Of a stretch of DNA of 64,000 bases, positions 26,990 to 36,382 are shown piece by piece. The stretch covers positions 39,148 through 103,147 of the forward strand of contig CBDAMQ010000018.1 in the NCBI GenBank assembly GCA_965197275.1, written 5' to 3'. Position 1 is the stretch's first letter. The number at the start of each line of letters is the position of its first letter. The notes below the pieces were generated by a model. It saw only the letters and a program-made list of their open reading frames with translations, searched no databases and was not told the origin of the DNA. The stretch comes from DASCOT01 sp965197275. GTDB taxonomy: Bacteria > Acidobacteriota > UBA890 > WLXD01. The position numbers and the translations under genes were made by a program.

Positions 26990-27775
26990 ATGCGGCCGCG
27001 AGTGATTGCCGTCCTATTGCTGCGTGGCGATGGCCTCGTGAAAGGAACCAATTTCGCCGAACACAAGTACGTGGGCGACCCGATCAACGCAGTGAAGATT
27101 TACAATGAGAAGGAAGTCGACGAGCTCGTGTTTGTCGATATCGCGGCGACGAACACTGGCAGCATTCCGCGCCTCGAGTTCATCGAGAAGATCGCAGATG
27201 AGTGTTACATGCCGTTTGCGGTCGGCGGTGGCATCCGGAACATCGAACAGATCAGGGAGATTATCTATGCGGGCGCAGAGAAGGTTGTCATTAATTCGGC
27301 GGCGGTTAGCGATCCGGAGCTGATCCGTGCAGCTGCAGAGCGATTCGGGAGCCAGGCGGTCATCGTCTCGATCGACGCCAGGAAACGACGGTGGGGTCGT
27401 CAGGGATACGAGGTGCTCACTCATTCCGGACGACGACGAGCGAAGATTGACCCAGTGTCGTGGGCGTGTCGCGCAGAGCAGCTCGGGGCGGGAGAGATCC
27501 TCCTTACCTCGATCGATCGGGACGGAACGATGGCTGGCTACGATTTGCCCCTCGTAAGTTCAGTGTCAGAGGCGACCACGGTTCCCGTGGTTGCTTGCGG
27601 AGGTGCGGGTGAGCTCGCACACATGGCGCAGGTGGTCGCGGGGGGCGCCGCTGCCGCCGCCGCTGCCGGATCCATGTTCGTTTTCTACGGCCGAAGACGA
27701 GCCGTATTGATCAACTACCCGACGGCCGAAGAGCTGGACGCAGCGTTCGCACCCCGCGGCTCGTTAGGTTCCTAG
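26990..27775 (+). CDS. hisF: HisF-like cyclase homologue, first catalytic Asp missing
   Basis: A 261-residue TIM-barrel protein of the imidazole-glycerol-phosphate synthase family. The second catalytic Asp is present (S-I-D-A, D129), as are the phosphate loops near F-A-V-G-G-G-I. At the N-terminus the usual C-L-D-V is replaced by V-L-L-L, so the residue equivalent to Asp11 is Leu10. That Asp is essential for the cyclase reaction in studied HisF enzymes. The gene follows hisH by 3 bases and the set sits next to wbpG. This supports a role as the ammonia-conducting partner for WbpG and not as a histidine enzyme. Confidence 0.9.
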   Translation: MRPRVIAVLLLRGDGLVKGTNFAEHKYVGDPINAVKIYNEKEVDELVFVDIAATNTGSIPRLEFIEKIADECYMPFAVGGGIRNIEQIREIIYAGAEKVVINSAAVSDPELIRAAAERFGSQAVIVSIDARKRRWGRQGYEVLTHSGRRRAKIDPVSWACRAEQLGAGEILLTSIDRDGTMAGYDLPLVSSVSEATTVPVVACGGAGELAHMAQVVAGGAAAAAAAGSMFVFYGRRRAVLINYPTAEELDAAFAPRGSLGS

Positions 27776-27911
27776 CAACACCCTAGGCGCGATTGGCCCG
27801 ATGATCCGGCGATTCGACAGTCCGCTAGGTGTGGCGTGTTGTCCGGCCAGGGTCTCCCAGTTACCGGTTTAACAAGGACGTGGTGGAAGGAAGCTGCGGA
27901 GTTGCCTGTTG

Positions 27912-28943
27912 ATGCGAGTTCTGATCGAGATCGGCCATCCTGGACACGTCCACCTTTTTCGCCATGTATCGGCCGAGCTAGAGCGACGTGGCCACGAGGT
28001 CTGCGTTGCCTCTCGAGACAAGGACGTGACCATAGCGCTTCTGGACGAGTTCGGCATCGAGCATACGAGCCTCAGCCGTCAGGGCAAGGGCCTGTTGGGG
28101 CTGGCCTGGGAGATGCTCGTGCGCGACTGGCGGTTGCTGCGGCTGGCCAGGGCATTTCGGCCGGATATCTTCGTCTCACTTTCGATGTGCTCCGCCCACG
28201 TAGGGGCGGTGCTTCGGCGCCCGGTCATCATGCTCGACGACACCGAACACGCGCGGATCGAGCGCGTTCTGTGGAGATCGCTAGCGACGAAGATCTGCAC
28301 CCCCGCAGCGTACGCACTGGATCTGGGACCCAAGCATCAGCGTTACGCCGGGTGTCACGAGCTCGCCTACTTGCACCCCAACCGATTCACTCCCGACGCG
28401 AGCGTGCTCGGCGAATTGGGACTCTCGCAAGACGATCGTTACTTCGTATTGCGGTTCGTAGCCTTTCAGGCTGCCCACGACGCTCACCGACAAGGGCTTG
28501 ATGACGTCGCCAAGCGCGCTCTGGTAACGGCCCTCGAGCATCACGGCACGGTGTTCATCACATCTGAGGCCGCCGTACCCGACCATGTCGGAGGGACGCA
28601 GCTCGACATCGTGCCGACCCGCATGCACGATGTGCTCTACTACGCATCGCTATTCGTCGGCGAGGGCGGCACGATGGCCACCGAAGCGGCGCTCCTCGGG
28701 ACGCCCTGTGTACACTACCGGCGCGACGAGGCTCCGGGGATCCATGCCGAGCTCACGAGCCAATTCGGGCTCATGACGTTGTGCTCGGAGCCGGATGAGA
28801 TGATGTCGGTGGCCCTGCGCCTCGGCACAGATCTGGAAGCGAAGTCGAGACAACGGCAACGACGTAAGAAGATGCTGGAGGACAGAATCGACGTCACCGC
28901 GTGGCTCGTAGATTATCTTGAGGCGCAAGCAGACGATCGTTAA
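27912..28943 (+). CDS. DUF354 family glycan protein (first copy)
   Basis: A 343-residue protein of the DUF354 family, related in fold to MurG and UDP-GlcNAc 2-epimerase GT-B enzymes. Family marks are the start R-V-L-I-E-I-G-H-P-G-H-V-H-L-F, DDTEHAR in the middle and the late YYASLFVGEGGTMATEAALLGTPC, the probable nucleotide-sugar site. The ATG at 27912 has GGAG 11 bases upstream. It is followed by a PIG-L deacetylase gene, and the same pair recurs at 44394-46197. The biochemical activity of this family in glycan loci is not established. Confidence 0.8.
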   Translation: MRVLIEIGHPGHVHLFRHVSAELERRGHEVCVASRDKDVTIALLDEFGIEHTSLSRQGKGLLGLAWEMLVRDWRLLRLARAFRPDIFVSLSMCSAHVGAVLRRPVIMLDDTEHARIERVLWRSLATKICTPAAYALDLGPKHQRYAGCHELAYLHPNRFTPDASVLGELGLSQDDRYFVLRFVAFQAAHDAHRQGLDDVAKRALVTALEHHGTVFITSEAAVPDHVGGTQLDIVPTRMHDVLYYASLFVGEGGTMATEAALLGTPCVHYRRDEAPGIHAELTSQFGLMTLCSEPDEMMSVALRLGTDLEAKSRQRQRRKKMLEDRIDVTAWLVDYLEAQADDR

Positions 28944-29011
28944 CGATCCGGGTACGCGGGAGCAAGGTCTCATTGCAACGCCCGCTACAAACCCGCTCAT
29001 GGGCAGACGGC

Positions 29012-29663
29012 ATGGAAGCGAGCGAGTCTGGAGAACGTCCGCGGGCCACGGTTCTCATCCTCGCCCCCCACGTCGACGACGGCGAGCTGGGCTGCGGCGC
29101 AACGATCGCTCGGATGATCGAGGCCGGCGCCAGAGTGCATTACGTTGCCTGCTCCACGTGCGAGGAGTCGGTGCCGGACGGATTCCCGCCCGACGTGCTC
29201 GCCGCGGAGATCTTCGCCGCCACAGCTCAGCTTGGACTCGACCGGGGGCGCGTGTCTTACTGGGATTACCCCGTACGTCGATTCGGCGAGCGCCGGCAGA
29301 GGTTGCTGGATCAGCTGATCGAGCTACGCGACGATCTGCGCCCGGACCGAGTGTTCTTGCCCGCCAGTACCGACATCCACCAGGATCATCAGGTTGGTGT
29401 TCGAGGAAGCCACGAGGGCGTTTGAGTCGGTTTCGATGCTCGGCTGCGAGCTTCCGTGGAACAACCTACTTTTCAATGGCCGGTACTTCGTTCGGCTCGA
29501 GGAGCACCACCTGCACAGAAAGTTAGCGGCGTTGGCGGAGTACGCGTCGCAGGCATCGCGGCCGTATATGGGCGATCTGGCGGAGAAGACGGCACGCGTA
29601 CGCGGTGTCCAGATCGGCGCCCGTTTTGCAGAGGCGTTCGAGGTACTGCGATTCGTCGAATGA
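29012..29663 (+). CDS. PIG-L family N-acetyl-sugar deacetylase (frameshifted)
   Basis: Zinc-dependent deacetylase of the LmbE/PIG-L family. A-P-H-V-D-D-G-E near the start gives the metal-binding His-Asp-Asp, and the family motif D-I-H-Q-D-H-Q is present. Right after it the frame breaks. The remainder (E-E-A-T-R-A-F onward, ending at 29663) continues in the next frame. Removing one T of TT at 29394-29395 restores a protein of about 216 residues that aligns end to end with the intact paralogue at 44394-45023. It is paired with the DUF354 gene just upstream. The extra base is probably a sequencing error, or a very recent inactivation. Confidence 0.8.
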
Positions 29664-29682
29664 GTCGGCCGTCTGACCCGTT

Positions 29683-29935
29683 CTACGACCCTGAGACACC
29701 GGAAGCGTGGATCCACCCCTGTCGGTCGACCTTGGTCTCGAAGCCGCGGTGCCGGAGAAACTGGCAGATCCGCTCGTTCAGCGGCATACCGTCGGCTTCT
29801 GCTCGAAAGGTCTGGGTCGATCCGCTCGCGATTAGCAACGACGGCTCAGTGGCCAGTACCTTGGACATGCCTTCAAGCGCCTCTAGCTCGGCACCGTTAA
29901 TCGTCATGCAGATGTGCGAACGTTGACCAAGTCCA
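29683..29935 (-). pseudogene. C-terminal fragment of an FkbM-type methyltransferase
   Basis: About 80 residues including I-N-G-A-E-L-E-A-L-E-G-M and an R-H-R-G-F-E-T-K segment. These match the C-terminal part of FkbM-family SAM-dependent methyltransferases, where the I-x-G-A-E-x-x-x-L motif is diagnostic. No SAM-binding N-terminal part is present. It is joined, out of frame, to the truncated dehydratase upstream on the same strand at about 29905-29935. A deletion that fused two glycan genes explains both truncations. Confidence 0.6.
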
Positions 29936-30635
29936 TGATGTTCATAGTCGGGATCTTGGGAACGAACACTTCACCGCCCTGCATATCTTCTATGCAGCGG
30001 ATAACGAACCGTGCGCCCTGTTCGAGTGTGATCCAGAATCGGGTCATCCGAGGGTCAGTCACGGTTACAGTGCCCGTCTCTCTTTGCTTCTGGAACAGCG
30101 GTATGACGCTCCCGCGACTGCCTACTACATTGCCATAACGGACACAGCTGAAGCGGATTGGCCGATCGCCACGATACGAGTTGGCCTGAATGAAGATCTT
30201 CTCGGCAACGAGCTTCGTCGCTCCGTAGAGATTCACCGGGTTAACGACCTTGTCGGTCGACAAAGCCAGGATCCGCTCCACTTTGCAGTCAAGGGCGGCA
30301 TCGATGACATTTACGGCGCCATCGACATTCGTACGCACAGCCTCAACAGGATTGTATTCGCACGACGCGACTTGTTTTAGGGCTGCGGCGTGAACAACCA
30401 CCGTCACCTGTTCCATACCACGCCGCAACCGCCTCAGGTCGCGCACGTCCCCGAGAAAGAATCGGAGGTTCGGTGCGTCGAAGCCGCTGGCACGCATCTC
30501 CGACTGCTTCAACTCGTCGCGGCTGAACACGATGAGTTTGTTGGGAGGATGAAGTTCCTGAAGTGTTCTTATGAAGGCCTTGCCGAACGACCCAGTGCCA
30601 CCCGTCACCAAGACGTTCTGGTCTCGCCAATTCAT
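29904..30635 (-). CDS. UDP-GlcNAc 4,6-dehydratase-like protein (C-terminally truncated)
   Basis: A 243-residue extended SDR of the PseB/FlaA1/CapD group. NAD site G-G-T-G-S-F-G-K lies at residues 12-19 and the catalytic Tyr-x3-Lys in L-Y-G-A-T-K. VFSRDELKQSEM, HAAALKQVASCEYNP and TRFWITLEQGA are typical. Related proteins are about 330 residues; here the frame ends soon after E-V-F-V-P-K-I-P-T-M-N-I, so the C-terminal about 90 residues are missing and FkbM sequence follows. Catalytic residues remain, but part of the substrate domain is lost, so activity is doubtful. Intact relatives start pathways to pseudaminic acid or QuiNAc/FucNAc-type sugars. Confidence 0.8.
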   Translation of the reverse strand: MNWRDQNVLVTGGTGSFGKAFIRTLQELHPPNKLIVFSRDELKQSEMRASGFDAPNLRFFLGDVRDLRRLRRGMEQVTVVVHAAALKQVASCEYNPVEAVRTNVDGAVNVIDAALDCKVERILALSTDKVVNPVNLYGATKLVAEKIFIQANSYRGDRPIRFSCVRYGNVVGSRGSVIPLFQKQRETGTVTVTDPRMTRFWITLEQGARFVIRCIEDMQGGEVFVPKIPTMNIMDLVNVRTSA

Positions 30636-31153
30636 GTTTCTTCTTGCCTCGCCCTCGGGTGAACCCGTGCGGTCAGTCGCGCGATCTCAGATGACTCGCT
30701 CGATCTCACAGATCGAACTGACACTGGTCAAAACCCGGAGGCTGCAGGTTGGGCCGCCACGTCCCCTCGTCCACGAGGCCGATTGGAGTCTGCTCCGAGG
30801 GTCCCATACTAGGAGCCTGCAACGCAGGCTCGGACCGGCAGCGGCGGATGTCGCCTCGGCACTGAAAGCTGCGGTATTCTCTCACGCATCACCCAGCTGC
30901 ACACTCATGACCTGCCGCCGAGGTTAGTACCACCTTCTATGGGAACACGTCGGTCCCGCCTGAACGCAGAACCTGACGTCCTTGCCCACGTTCAGACGGG
31001 GAGAGGCTCATCCAGGTTCCCCGGTACGAAGTGCGGGGGGCTTGGTGGCAGCACTCCGCTCGAGTGGGCGTGGCAGGCGATGCGTCTCGCCGAAGCTGTT
31101 CTTGCCACCACGTCGCGAGCGCGGCACACGTTGCCCTCCGGGCGTGGCGACTA
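30636..31153 (+). other. intergenic region, no gene recognised
   Basis: About 520 bases between divergent genes. No convincing protein, RNA or terminator is seen. At 30907-30933 a 27-base sequence (TGACCTG...GGTTAGTACCAC) matches 22 of 27 positions with 40975-41001, next to the IS3 remnant, so it may be a solitary insertion-sequence end. The rest is high-GC sequence without coding character and may be debris. Confidence 0.35.
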
Positions 31154-32909
31154 GTGCGTCAACAGCGGCCCGCGGTGCTGGTAACGACCGCTCTGGAGGA
31201 GAGCTGGCCTTCAGATGAGCCCGTTCTGTTCCTGGGAGAATGGTGCCGCTTGTACTCCCGTGCGCATCGCTGGAAACCCCTCGATGCCGAGCTCGTCCCC
31301 TATCACTGGGACGACAGAGAGAAGCTCGCTCGCGACTACCGCTACCTCCAAGCGTTGAACGAACGACTGCTGCCCGACATCGCGGAACGGCTGAATCGTC
31401 TTCATGGTGTGCGCCATAGCCTCAAGTACTGGCGCCTCGTGGTCGGGTATTGGCTGAGCAACTTCACCGTGGTGGTCTTCGACCGTTGGGAGATGATTCG
31501 CCGCGCCCAGGCATTCAGGCCGATCGACCGGACGCTGCGGGTGCAGATTCCACGTCATCTAGTCGTAGCCAACGACACGAACTCCTTTCTCGACCTGATG
31601 GTCGGCGACCCCTGGAATCACGCGCTCTGTGCGGACCTGATCGAGGGTTGGACCGACGTCTCGGTGGAAACGATCTCCTGCCGATCGTCCACCGTTTCCA
31701 CCGATCCGGCTCCAACTTCACCTGAGCGTGGCCATCGCTTCCTTCCCGACTTCGCGACGAGATTGCTCCGCTGGCCGCGAGTGTATTTCCTTATCGGTAC
31801 CTACCTGCCGCCGGCCGACGTGGCGAGGCTTCAGCTGCGACTGGGACAGCTACCGAGGCACTGGACGCCACCACGAACTCCCGAGGTCGCGTTCGACCCG
31901 GAGCAACGCCGGTGGACTCTGTCGGCAGGCGAGTTGCAAGAGAGCTTCGAGGAGATCGTCAGGACGCTGATCCCCTCGCAGCTACCGACCGCTTTCGTCG
32001 AAGGCTACGCCGAGGTGGTGGAGGCGGCGCGACGGCTGCCGTGGCCTGCCCGACCCAGGTTGATTTGGACCAGCAACTGCCACTTCTCGATGGACCTGTT
32101 CAAGTTCTGGGCGGCCAGCAAGACAGAGGCAGGTTGCCGCCTTGTTACGGGCCAACACGGGAATGCGGGCACGCAGCTCATTCACGGCGCCTACTCGTAC
32201 CAGGCGAGCGTCTCGGACGTTCACCTGACCTGGTTAGGACAGCCCTCCGACAAGCCCTCCGAGCGCGCTATCGGCATGTTCAAGAGAGCACGGCCACGGG
32301 CCTCCGGCAGTTCGAGAGGAATGGCTCTTCTGGTTACATCATGCATTCCGAGATACGCCAAAGATACTCGATCGACGGTGATCGCTGGCCAATGGCTGGA
32401 ATACCTGGAGGCACAGTATCGCTTTGTCGAGTGTCTGACGCCCGCCATTCAAGAGCATCTTCAGGTGCGGCTCATACCGCGAGATTTCGAGTGGGAGGCC
32501 ACGCAGCGATGGAAAGACAGATTCCCCGATGTGGAGCTGGATCATGGGGCATCGCCTTTTCAGAAACAGGCGGCGAAGGCTCGACTCTGCATCGTGACGT
32601 ACAACGGAACCACGTATCTCGAGTCGCTGGCGATGGACGTTCCCACGATCATTCATTGGGATCCAGCGCACTTCGAACTCTGCGACGACGCCGTCCGGCA
32701 TTTCGAAATCGCTCCGACAGGTCGGGGTTTTTCATGAGACGCCGGAGTCCGCGGCGCGGCAGGTCCGCGATGTCTGGGACGACACCGAGCGCTGGTGGAG
32801 GAGTCAGCGCGTGCGCGACGCAATCGAGGGCTTCAGGTTTCGGTACTGCCACAAACCGCGAAATCTCGTGGCCCGGCTAGCCGAAGTTCTTACCGCCAAC
32901 GCGTCCTAG
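31154..32909 (+). CDS. LIC12162-family transferase (frameshifted near the 3' end)
   Basis: A large soluble protein of about 585 residues resembling the LIC12162 (TIGR04331) putative transferases of surface-glycan loci. The N-terminal V-T-T-A-L-E-E-S-W and LFLGEWCRLY block is diagnostic, as is the late S-R-L-C-I-V-T-Y-N-G-T-T-Y-L-E-S-L region, where a nucleotide sugar may bind. The frame ends early at 32737. One base out of frame, the conserved tail HETPESAA...WWRSQ continues to TAG 32907-32909. An extra G in GGGG 32724-32727 explains this. GTG 31154 or 31175 are the likely starts; the longer ATG-less extension upstream is Arg-rich and unlikely. Confidence 0.75.
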
Positions 32910-33008
32910 TGAGCCAAGAGGTTGCGAGGCGCTGTAGGTAAATGAGCCGGGAAGCCCACAAGAAGAGCCGGGCGCGACGCCTGGCCGACACCGACAGAGA
33001 GAGGTGCG

Positions 33009-33488
33009 TCAAAGCATTTCGTCGAAGAGTCCGCTCGCGAGCAAGCATCTTCGCGAGAAGTCGCCCCAGAGGTGAAACCGAGCGGTTGCGTTGATGTAGG
33101 CGCGCTGTCGGCTCGGCTCAAGACTCTTCGCGAAGGTTCGCAGCACGCCCTTCTCGTCGGTGAGCGCGCCCTCGGTCGTCAGCATATGAATGTCCGTCCG
33201 CTCGGCGAGGCGGTGCAGCAGCTCGAACGGGATCATCTGTACTTGCGACACGATCACCGCATCGAAGTCACCGTACTGCAGATACCAGCGGAGACGCGAC
33301 CTGTTCGTCAAAGTGACGCGGGCGCCGCGGGATTCCAGAACGTCCTTGAGCGCAGCGCTTACAAAGAAATCCTGCCTAAGCTCATCGACATGAACCAGAA
33401 CGTGGGGGCGGTCGCCGTTGGAGGCACGCATAGGGCTGCTTTCCTCCGACTCACACCGGTCTTCAAGTGACGCGGCGTGCAAGGTCAC
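33009..33488 (-). pseudogene. truncated duplicate of the capsule-type biosynthesis gene
   Basis: This 159-residue frame is the N-terminal third of the surface-carbohydrate protein encoded at 34922-36329, with near-identical residues through V-H-V-D-E-L-R and F-D-A-V-I-V-S-Q-V-Q. Similarity stops after S-G-L-F-D-E, where the copy runs into unrelated sequence and a stop. The duplicated DNA is about 470 bp. In this copy the frame is intact where the longer copy carries an extra base, so it shows the ancestral reading. It is not expected to be functional. Confidence 0.8.
33019..33488 (+). repeat. direct repeat, copy 1 (about 470 bp)
   Basis: Sequence from TCGTCGAAGAGTCCGCTC onward matches copy 2 at 35859-36329 in the same orientation with roughly 90-95% identity by eye. 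Similarity ends sharply at both edges. The left edge lies inside the coding region and the right edge just upstream of the gene start, abutting the Ldh_2 fragment. Confidence 0.85.
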
Positions 33489-34087
33489 CGCTCGCCGGCT
33501 ACTTCGCTTTCAACGAGAAGCTTCCCATCCAAGTCGACGCTTCTCATCGCTGCCTTGACCAGCTTGAGCGCCCCGTCGGTTAGCGGAACGCCACGACGCT
33601 GACGATCCTGATACTCGCGCTGTTCGAGCTCGCCAGGATAATAGATTCGATCCGACTTCCGCGTTGTATCCGCACTCTTGACGTATTCGATCAGCTGCTG
33701 AACCAGCATCTCGTAGCCGCCGGCAGTGTGGGCCGGATCGATCACGATACCGAAGAAAGCATTGCCCACCCGGGTTGCCGTAGGACTGCTGCAGCCGGCC
33801 CCTGAGAGAGCGCCAGCCAGAATATCCACAATCAGCGCCAGCCCGTATCCCTTGTATCCAACATTCCCCCCTAAAGGTAGGAGTGCGCCTTTCGGCTCGG
33901 CATAGAACAGTTCGGGGTCCGTGGGCGTTTCACCGTCACTCGTGATGAACCATCCGGCCGGTACCTTTTCTTTCTGCTCGCATTTCAGCTTGATTCGCCG
34001 CTCCGCAACGACGCTCGTCGTCATGTCGAGCAAAATCGGACGGCGTTCCTTGTAGGGGATCCCCACCGCCAAGGGGTTCGTTGACAA
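33485..34087 (-). pseudogene. C-terminal part of a malate/L-lactate dehydrogenase (Ldh_2 family)
   Basis: About 200 residues beginning at the family motif T-N-P-L-A-V-G-I-P and continuing through K-G-Y-G-L-A-L-I-V-D-I-L-A-G-A-L-S-G to a Y-P-G-E-L-E-Q-R end. These mark Ldh_2 NAD(P)-dependent 2-hydroxyacid dehydrogenases, normally about 340 residues. The N-terminal 140 residues, with the catalytic His region, are missing; sequence upstream of 34087 does not restore them. Its stop abuts the edge of the duplicated capsule fragment. It is a truncated gene in the recombination scar. Confidence 0.75.
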
Positions 34088-34340
34088 CCGACGCTCGTTG
34101 GCCTCCGAAGTTCAGCGATCGGAACCCTCGTTGAGCGCAGCACGCGCTTCACAATGCTGCTGCATTTGCCTCGGATGGAAGGCCACGGCAAGAAGCCGAG
34201 GACCAAGAACGGGCCAGCGCTCACCGGCCGTCTCGTCGATTTGGTGCGGTGAACCCTATGAGCGGCTCCGCAATCAACATCTGCAAGGGCAGCGCGGTGA
34301 ATGCTATCCATGCCGGAACTGCTACGTAGTCTGACGGGTC

Positions 34341-34844
34341 ATGGCTCTGCGTTATCGGTCTGAGCTCGATACATTCGACCGACCCCCGCTAGAACCTCGG
34401 CATAGGCCCGGATGGATACGCCTGGACAAGAACGAGGCACCGTTCTCGCCGCTGGAGAAAACGCCCGGGTTTCTTGAAGCGCTGCAAGCTTCTGATCTTC
34501 GGGTCTACCCGGATCCATATCCCGTATACCAGAAGCTCTCGGCCTTCACGGGCCTGCCTGCGGATCAGCACCTGCTGACCTTTGGCAGGCTCGGAGTTGT
34601 CGACACTTTGCCCGACTGGGCCATCCAAGGGCTCCAGAGGCTCGGTCGGAGCGTTGAGCCCGGTGTCCGCTACAGGAAACACGCAAAGGAGATCCAGTTC
34701 GGGGAAGCCGAGAAGCGGGTGATCAGGGACCGGGTTGCGCGGTCGAACGCCAAGTTGGCGGAGGATCACTCATTGGATCTCCAGGCACTCGGATACGCGG
34801 TAGCGGACGATCCCTCCGTTCACGCGGGCACCGGCCTGGACTGA
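34341..34844 (+). pseudogene. chimeric frame: N-terminus of a HisC-like aminotransferase fused to another gene's end
   Basis: Residues 1 to about 80 match histidinol-phosphate/class I-II aminotransferases: IRLDKNEAPFSP, then L-R-V-Y-P-D-P-Y-P and a L-L-T-F-G start of the cofactor region. From about residue 83 the sequence changes to an unrelated Arg/Lys-rich segment ending in L-D-L-Q-A-L-G-Y, which looks like the C-terminal tail of a sulfotransferase (weak resemblance). The PLP lysine and most of the aminotransferase fold are absent. In-frame fusion of two gene fragments by deletion is the simplest explanation. The resulting protein is unlikely to be active. Confidence 0.6.
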
Positions 34845-34921
34845 GGTTCTCCTGGACGTCCGAGCCGACGGACCGGCGGGTCTCGGAGCCGATGACTGAC
34901 TCTCTCACGGACGAGTAGCGG

Positions 34922-36272
34922 CTACTGCGTGTATTTCTCGATGTACCCGCCCCACCGGCGTCGATACCATCGCTCCCACATCGGGTAGTACACGCTCACC
35001 ACACCCCGTCGAAGAATCGCGAACAGAACGAACTCCACGAGCCCTACCAGCATCCGGCACAGCCCGTTGCGAACGCTCTGCAACCATCGACCCCTGCGAC
35101 GATCGGTGGATTCCCGCATAGCATCGAACACCTGATCGACCACGTTGTTCAACGCCGGCTGGGTGCGTGGGAAGCCACAAATATCGCGGACGTTCTCCAA
35201 AGACTCCCGATACTGCTCTTCGGCGCTCCACTCGCCAGAACGTAGTCGGTCGATCGCGGCGAACAGATCGTCGAACGTGCGCGGCTGCACAAGGCTACGA
35301 GTAACTGGATACATCGTGTTCGCGGACAATCCCGTGTGATCTATTCCACGATCTCCCAGTAGCGCATCAAGGCTGATGCCGAGGCGACCCGACGCAACAA
35401 CCTCGTAGTTGCTGGTCGAATTGAAACTGGCGACGGCGGAGACCTTGTCCAACCAGCATTCGAACGACAGCTCTTTGTGGTCCCATGAAACGATGTCGCG
35501 GTATTTGTCGAGAAGGTAGCCGTGCTTGTCGAGGTCCTCGCGAGGATGGGGCCGCAACAGCACTTGCTGTCCGCGGCTCTGACACTCGTCGAGAAGCTCG
35601 AGGAGAACACGGACAGCAGCCGCCTGAATCCAAAACACGTCTTCAGGTTCCTTGTCCATTGGAAAAAGCGAGCCGCGATATCGGTCAGCCCTGAGCCGGT
35701 CGATCATTGCGATGTGGTTCGCCGTCCTCCTGTAGGGATGCAAGAACACGAACCGACAAGCCAATCCGATGGGAAGGTCCAAGTTCGTTGAACTCATACG
35801 CTGTGAGGGCTCGCGATGATAGTCGAAGCGAGGCGCTCCACACACAGGGAGTTGACGTTCGTCGAAGAGTCCGCTCGTGATCAAGCATCGCCGCGAAAAG
35901 TCGCTCCAGAGATGAAACCGAGCGGTGGCGTCGATGCGGGGCGCGCTGTCGGCTCGGCTCGAGGCTCTTCGCGTAGGTTCGCAGGACGCCCTTCTCGTCG
36001 GTAAGCGCGCCTTCGGTCGACAGCATGTGGATATCGGTTCGCTCGGCGAGCCGATCCAGCAACTCGAACGGGATCATCTGTACTTGCGACACGATCACCG
36101 CATCGAAGTCACCGTACTGCAGATACCAGCGGAGACGCGACCTGTTCGTCAAAGTGACGCGGGCGCCGCGGGATTCCAGAACGTCCTTGAGCGCAGCGCT
36201 TACAAAGAAATCCCGCCTAAGCTCATCGACATGAACCAGAACGTGGGGGCGGTCGCCGTTGGAGGCACGCAT
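34922..36272 (-). CDS. surface carbohydrate (capsule-type) biosynthesis protein (frameshifted)
   Basis: Two overlapping frames give one protein of about 450 residues. The N-terminal Rossmann-like part begins M-R-A-S-N-G-D-R-P-H-V-L-V-H-V-D-E-L. The C-terminal part has H-P-Y-R-R-T-A-N, V-L-L-R-P-H-P-R-E-D and F-N-S-T-S-N-Y-E-V, a GT-B/capsule-synthesis-like arrangement related to KpsC/KpsS or WbdA-type proteins. A GGGG run at 35938-35941 holds one extra base; copy 1 of the repeat lacks it and reads through. The last 50 residues include a hydrophobic stretch that may associate with the membrane. Function within glycan assembly is probable, the exact reaction unknown. Confidence 0.65.
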
Positions 36273-36329
36273 GGGGCTGCTTTCCTCGGACTCACACCGG
36301 TCTTCAGGTGACGCGGCGTGGAACGTCAC
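35859..36329 (+). repeat. direct repeat, copy 2 (about 471 bp)
   Basis: Matches 33019-33488. This copy lies inside the full-length capsule-type gene and includes its 5' end. One extra base in GGGG 35938-35941 accounts for the 1-bp length difference. The right edge coincides with the end of a tiny gene remnant (36326-36382). Confidence 0.85.
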
Positions 36330-36382
36330 TGATCCTTCTGTTTCGAGTTGAGATCGTCGTACGTGATGCGCTTCAGTCGCAT
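36326..36382 (-). pseudogene. short N-terminal gene remnant
   Basis: An 18-residue frame, M-R-L-K-R-I-T-Y-D-D-L-N-S-K-Q-K-D-Q, has the look of the conserved start of a small cytoplasmic protein family, from memory only. It stops exactly at the edge of the duplicated capsule segment. It is best read as the 5' stump of a gene cut by the duplication. Low certainty because of its size. Confidence 0.25.
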
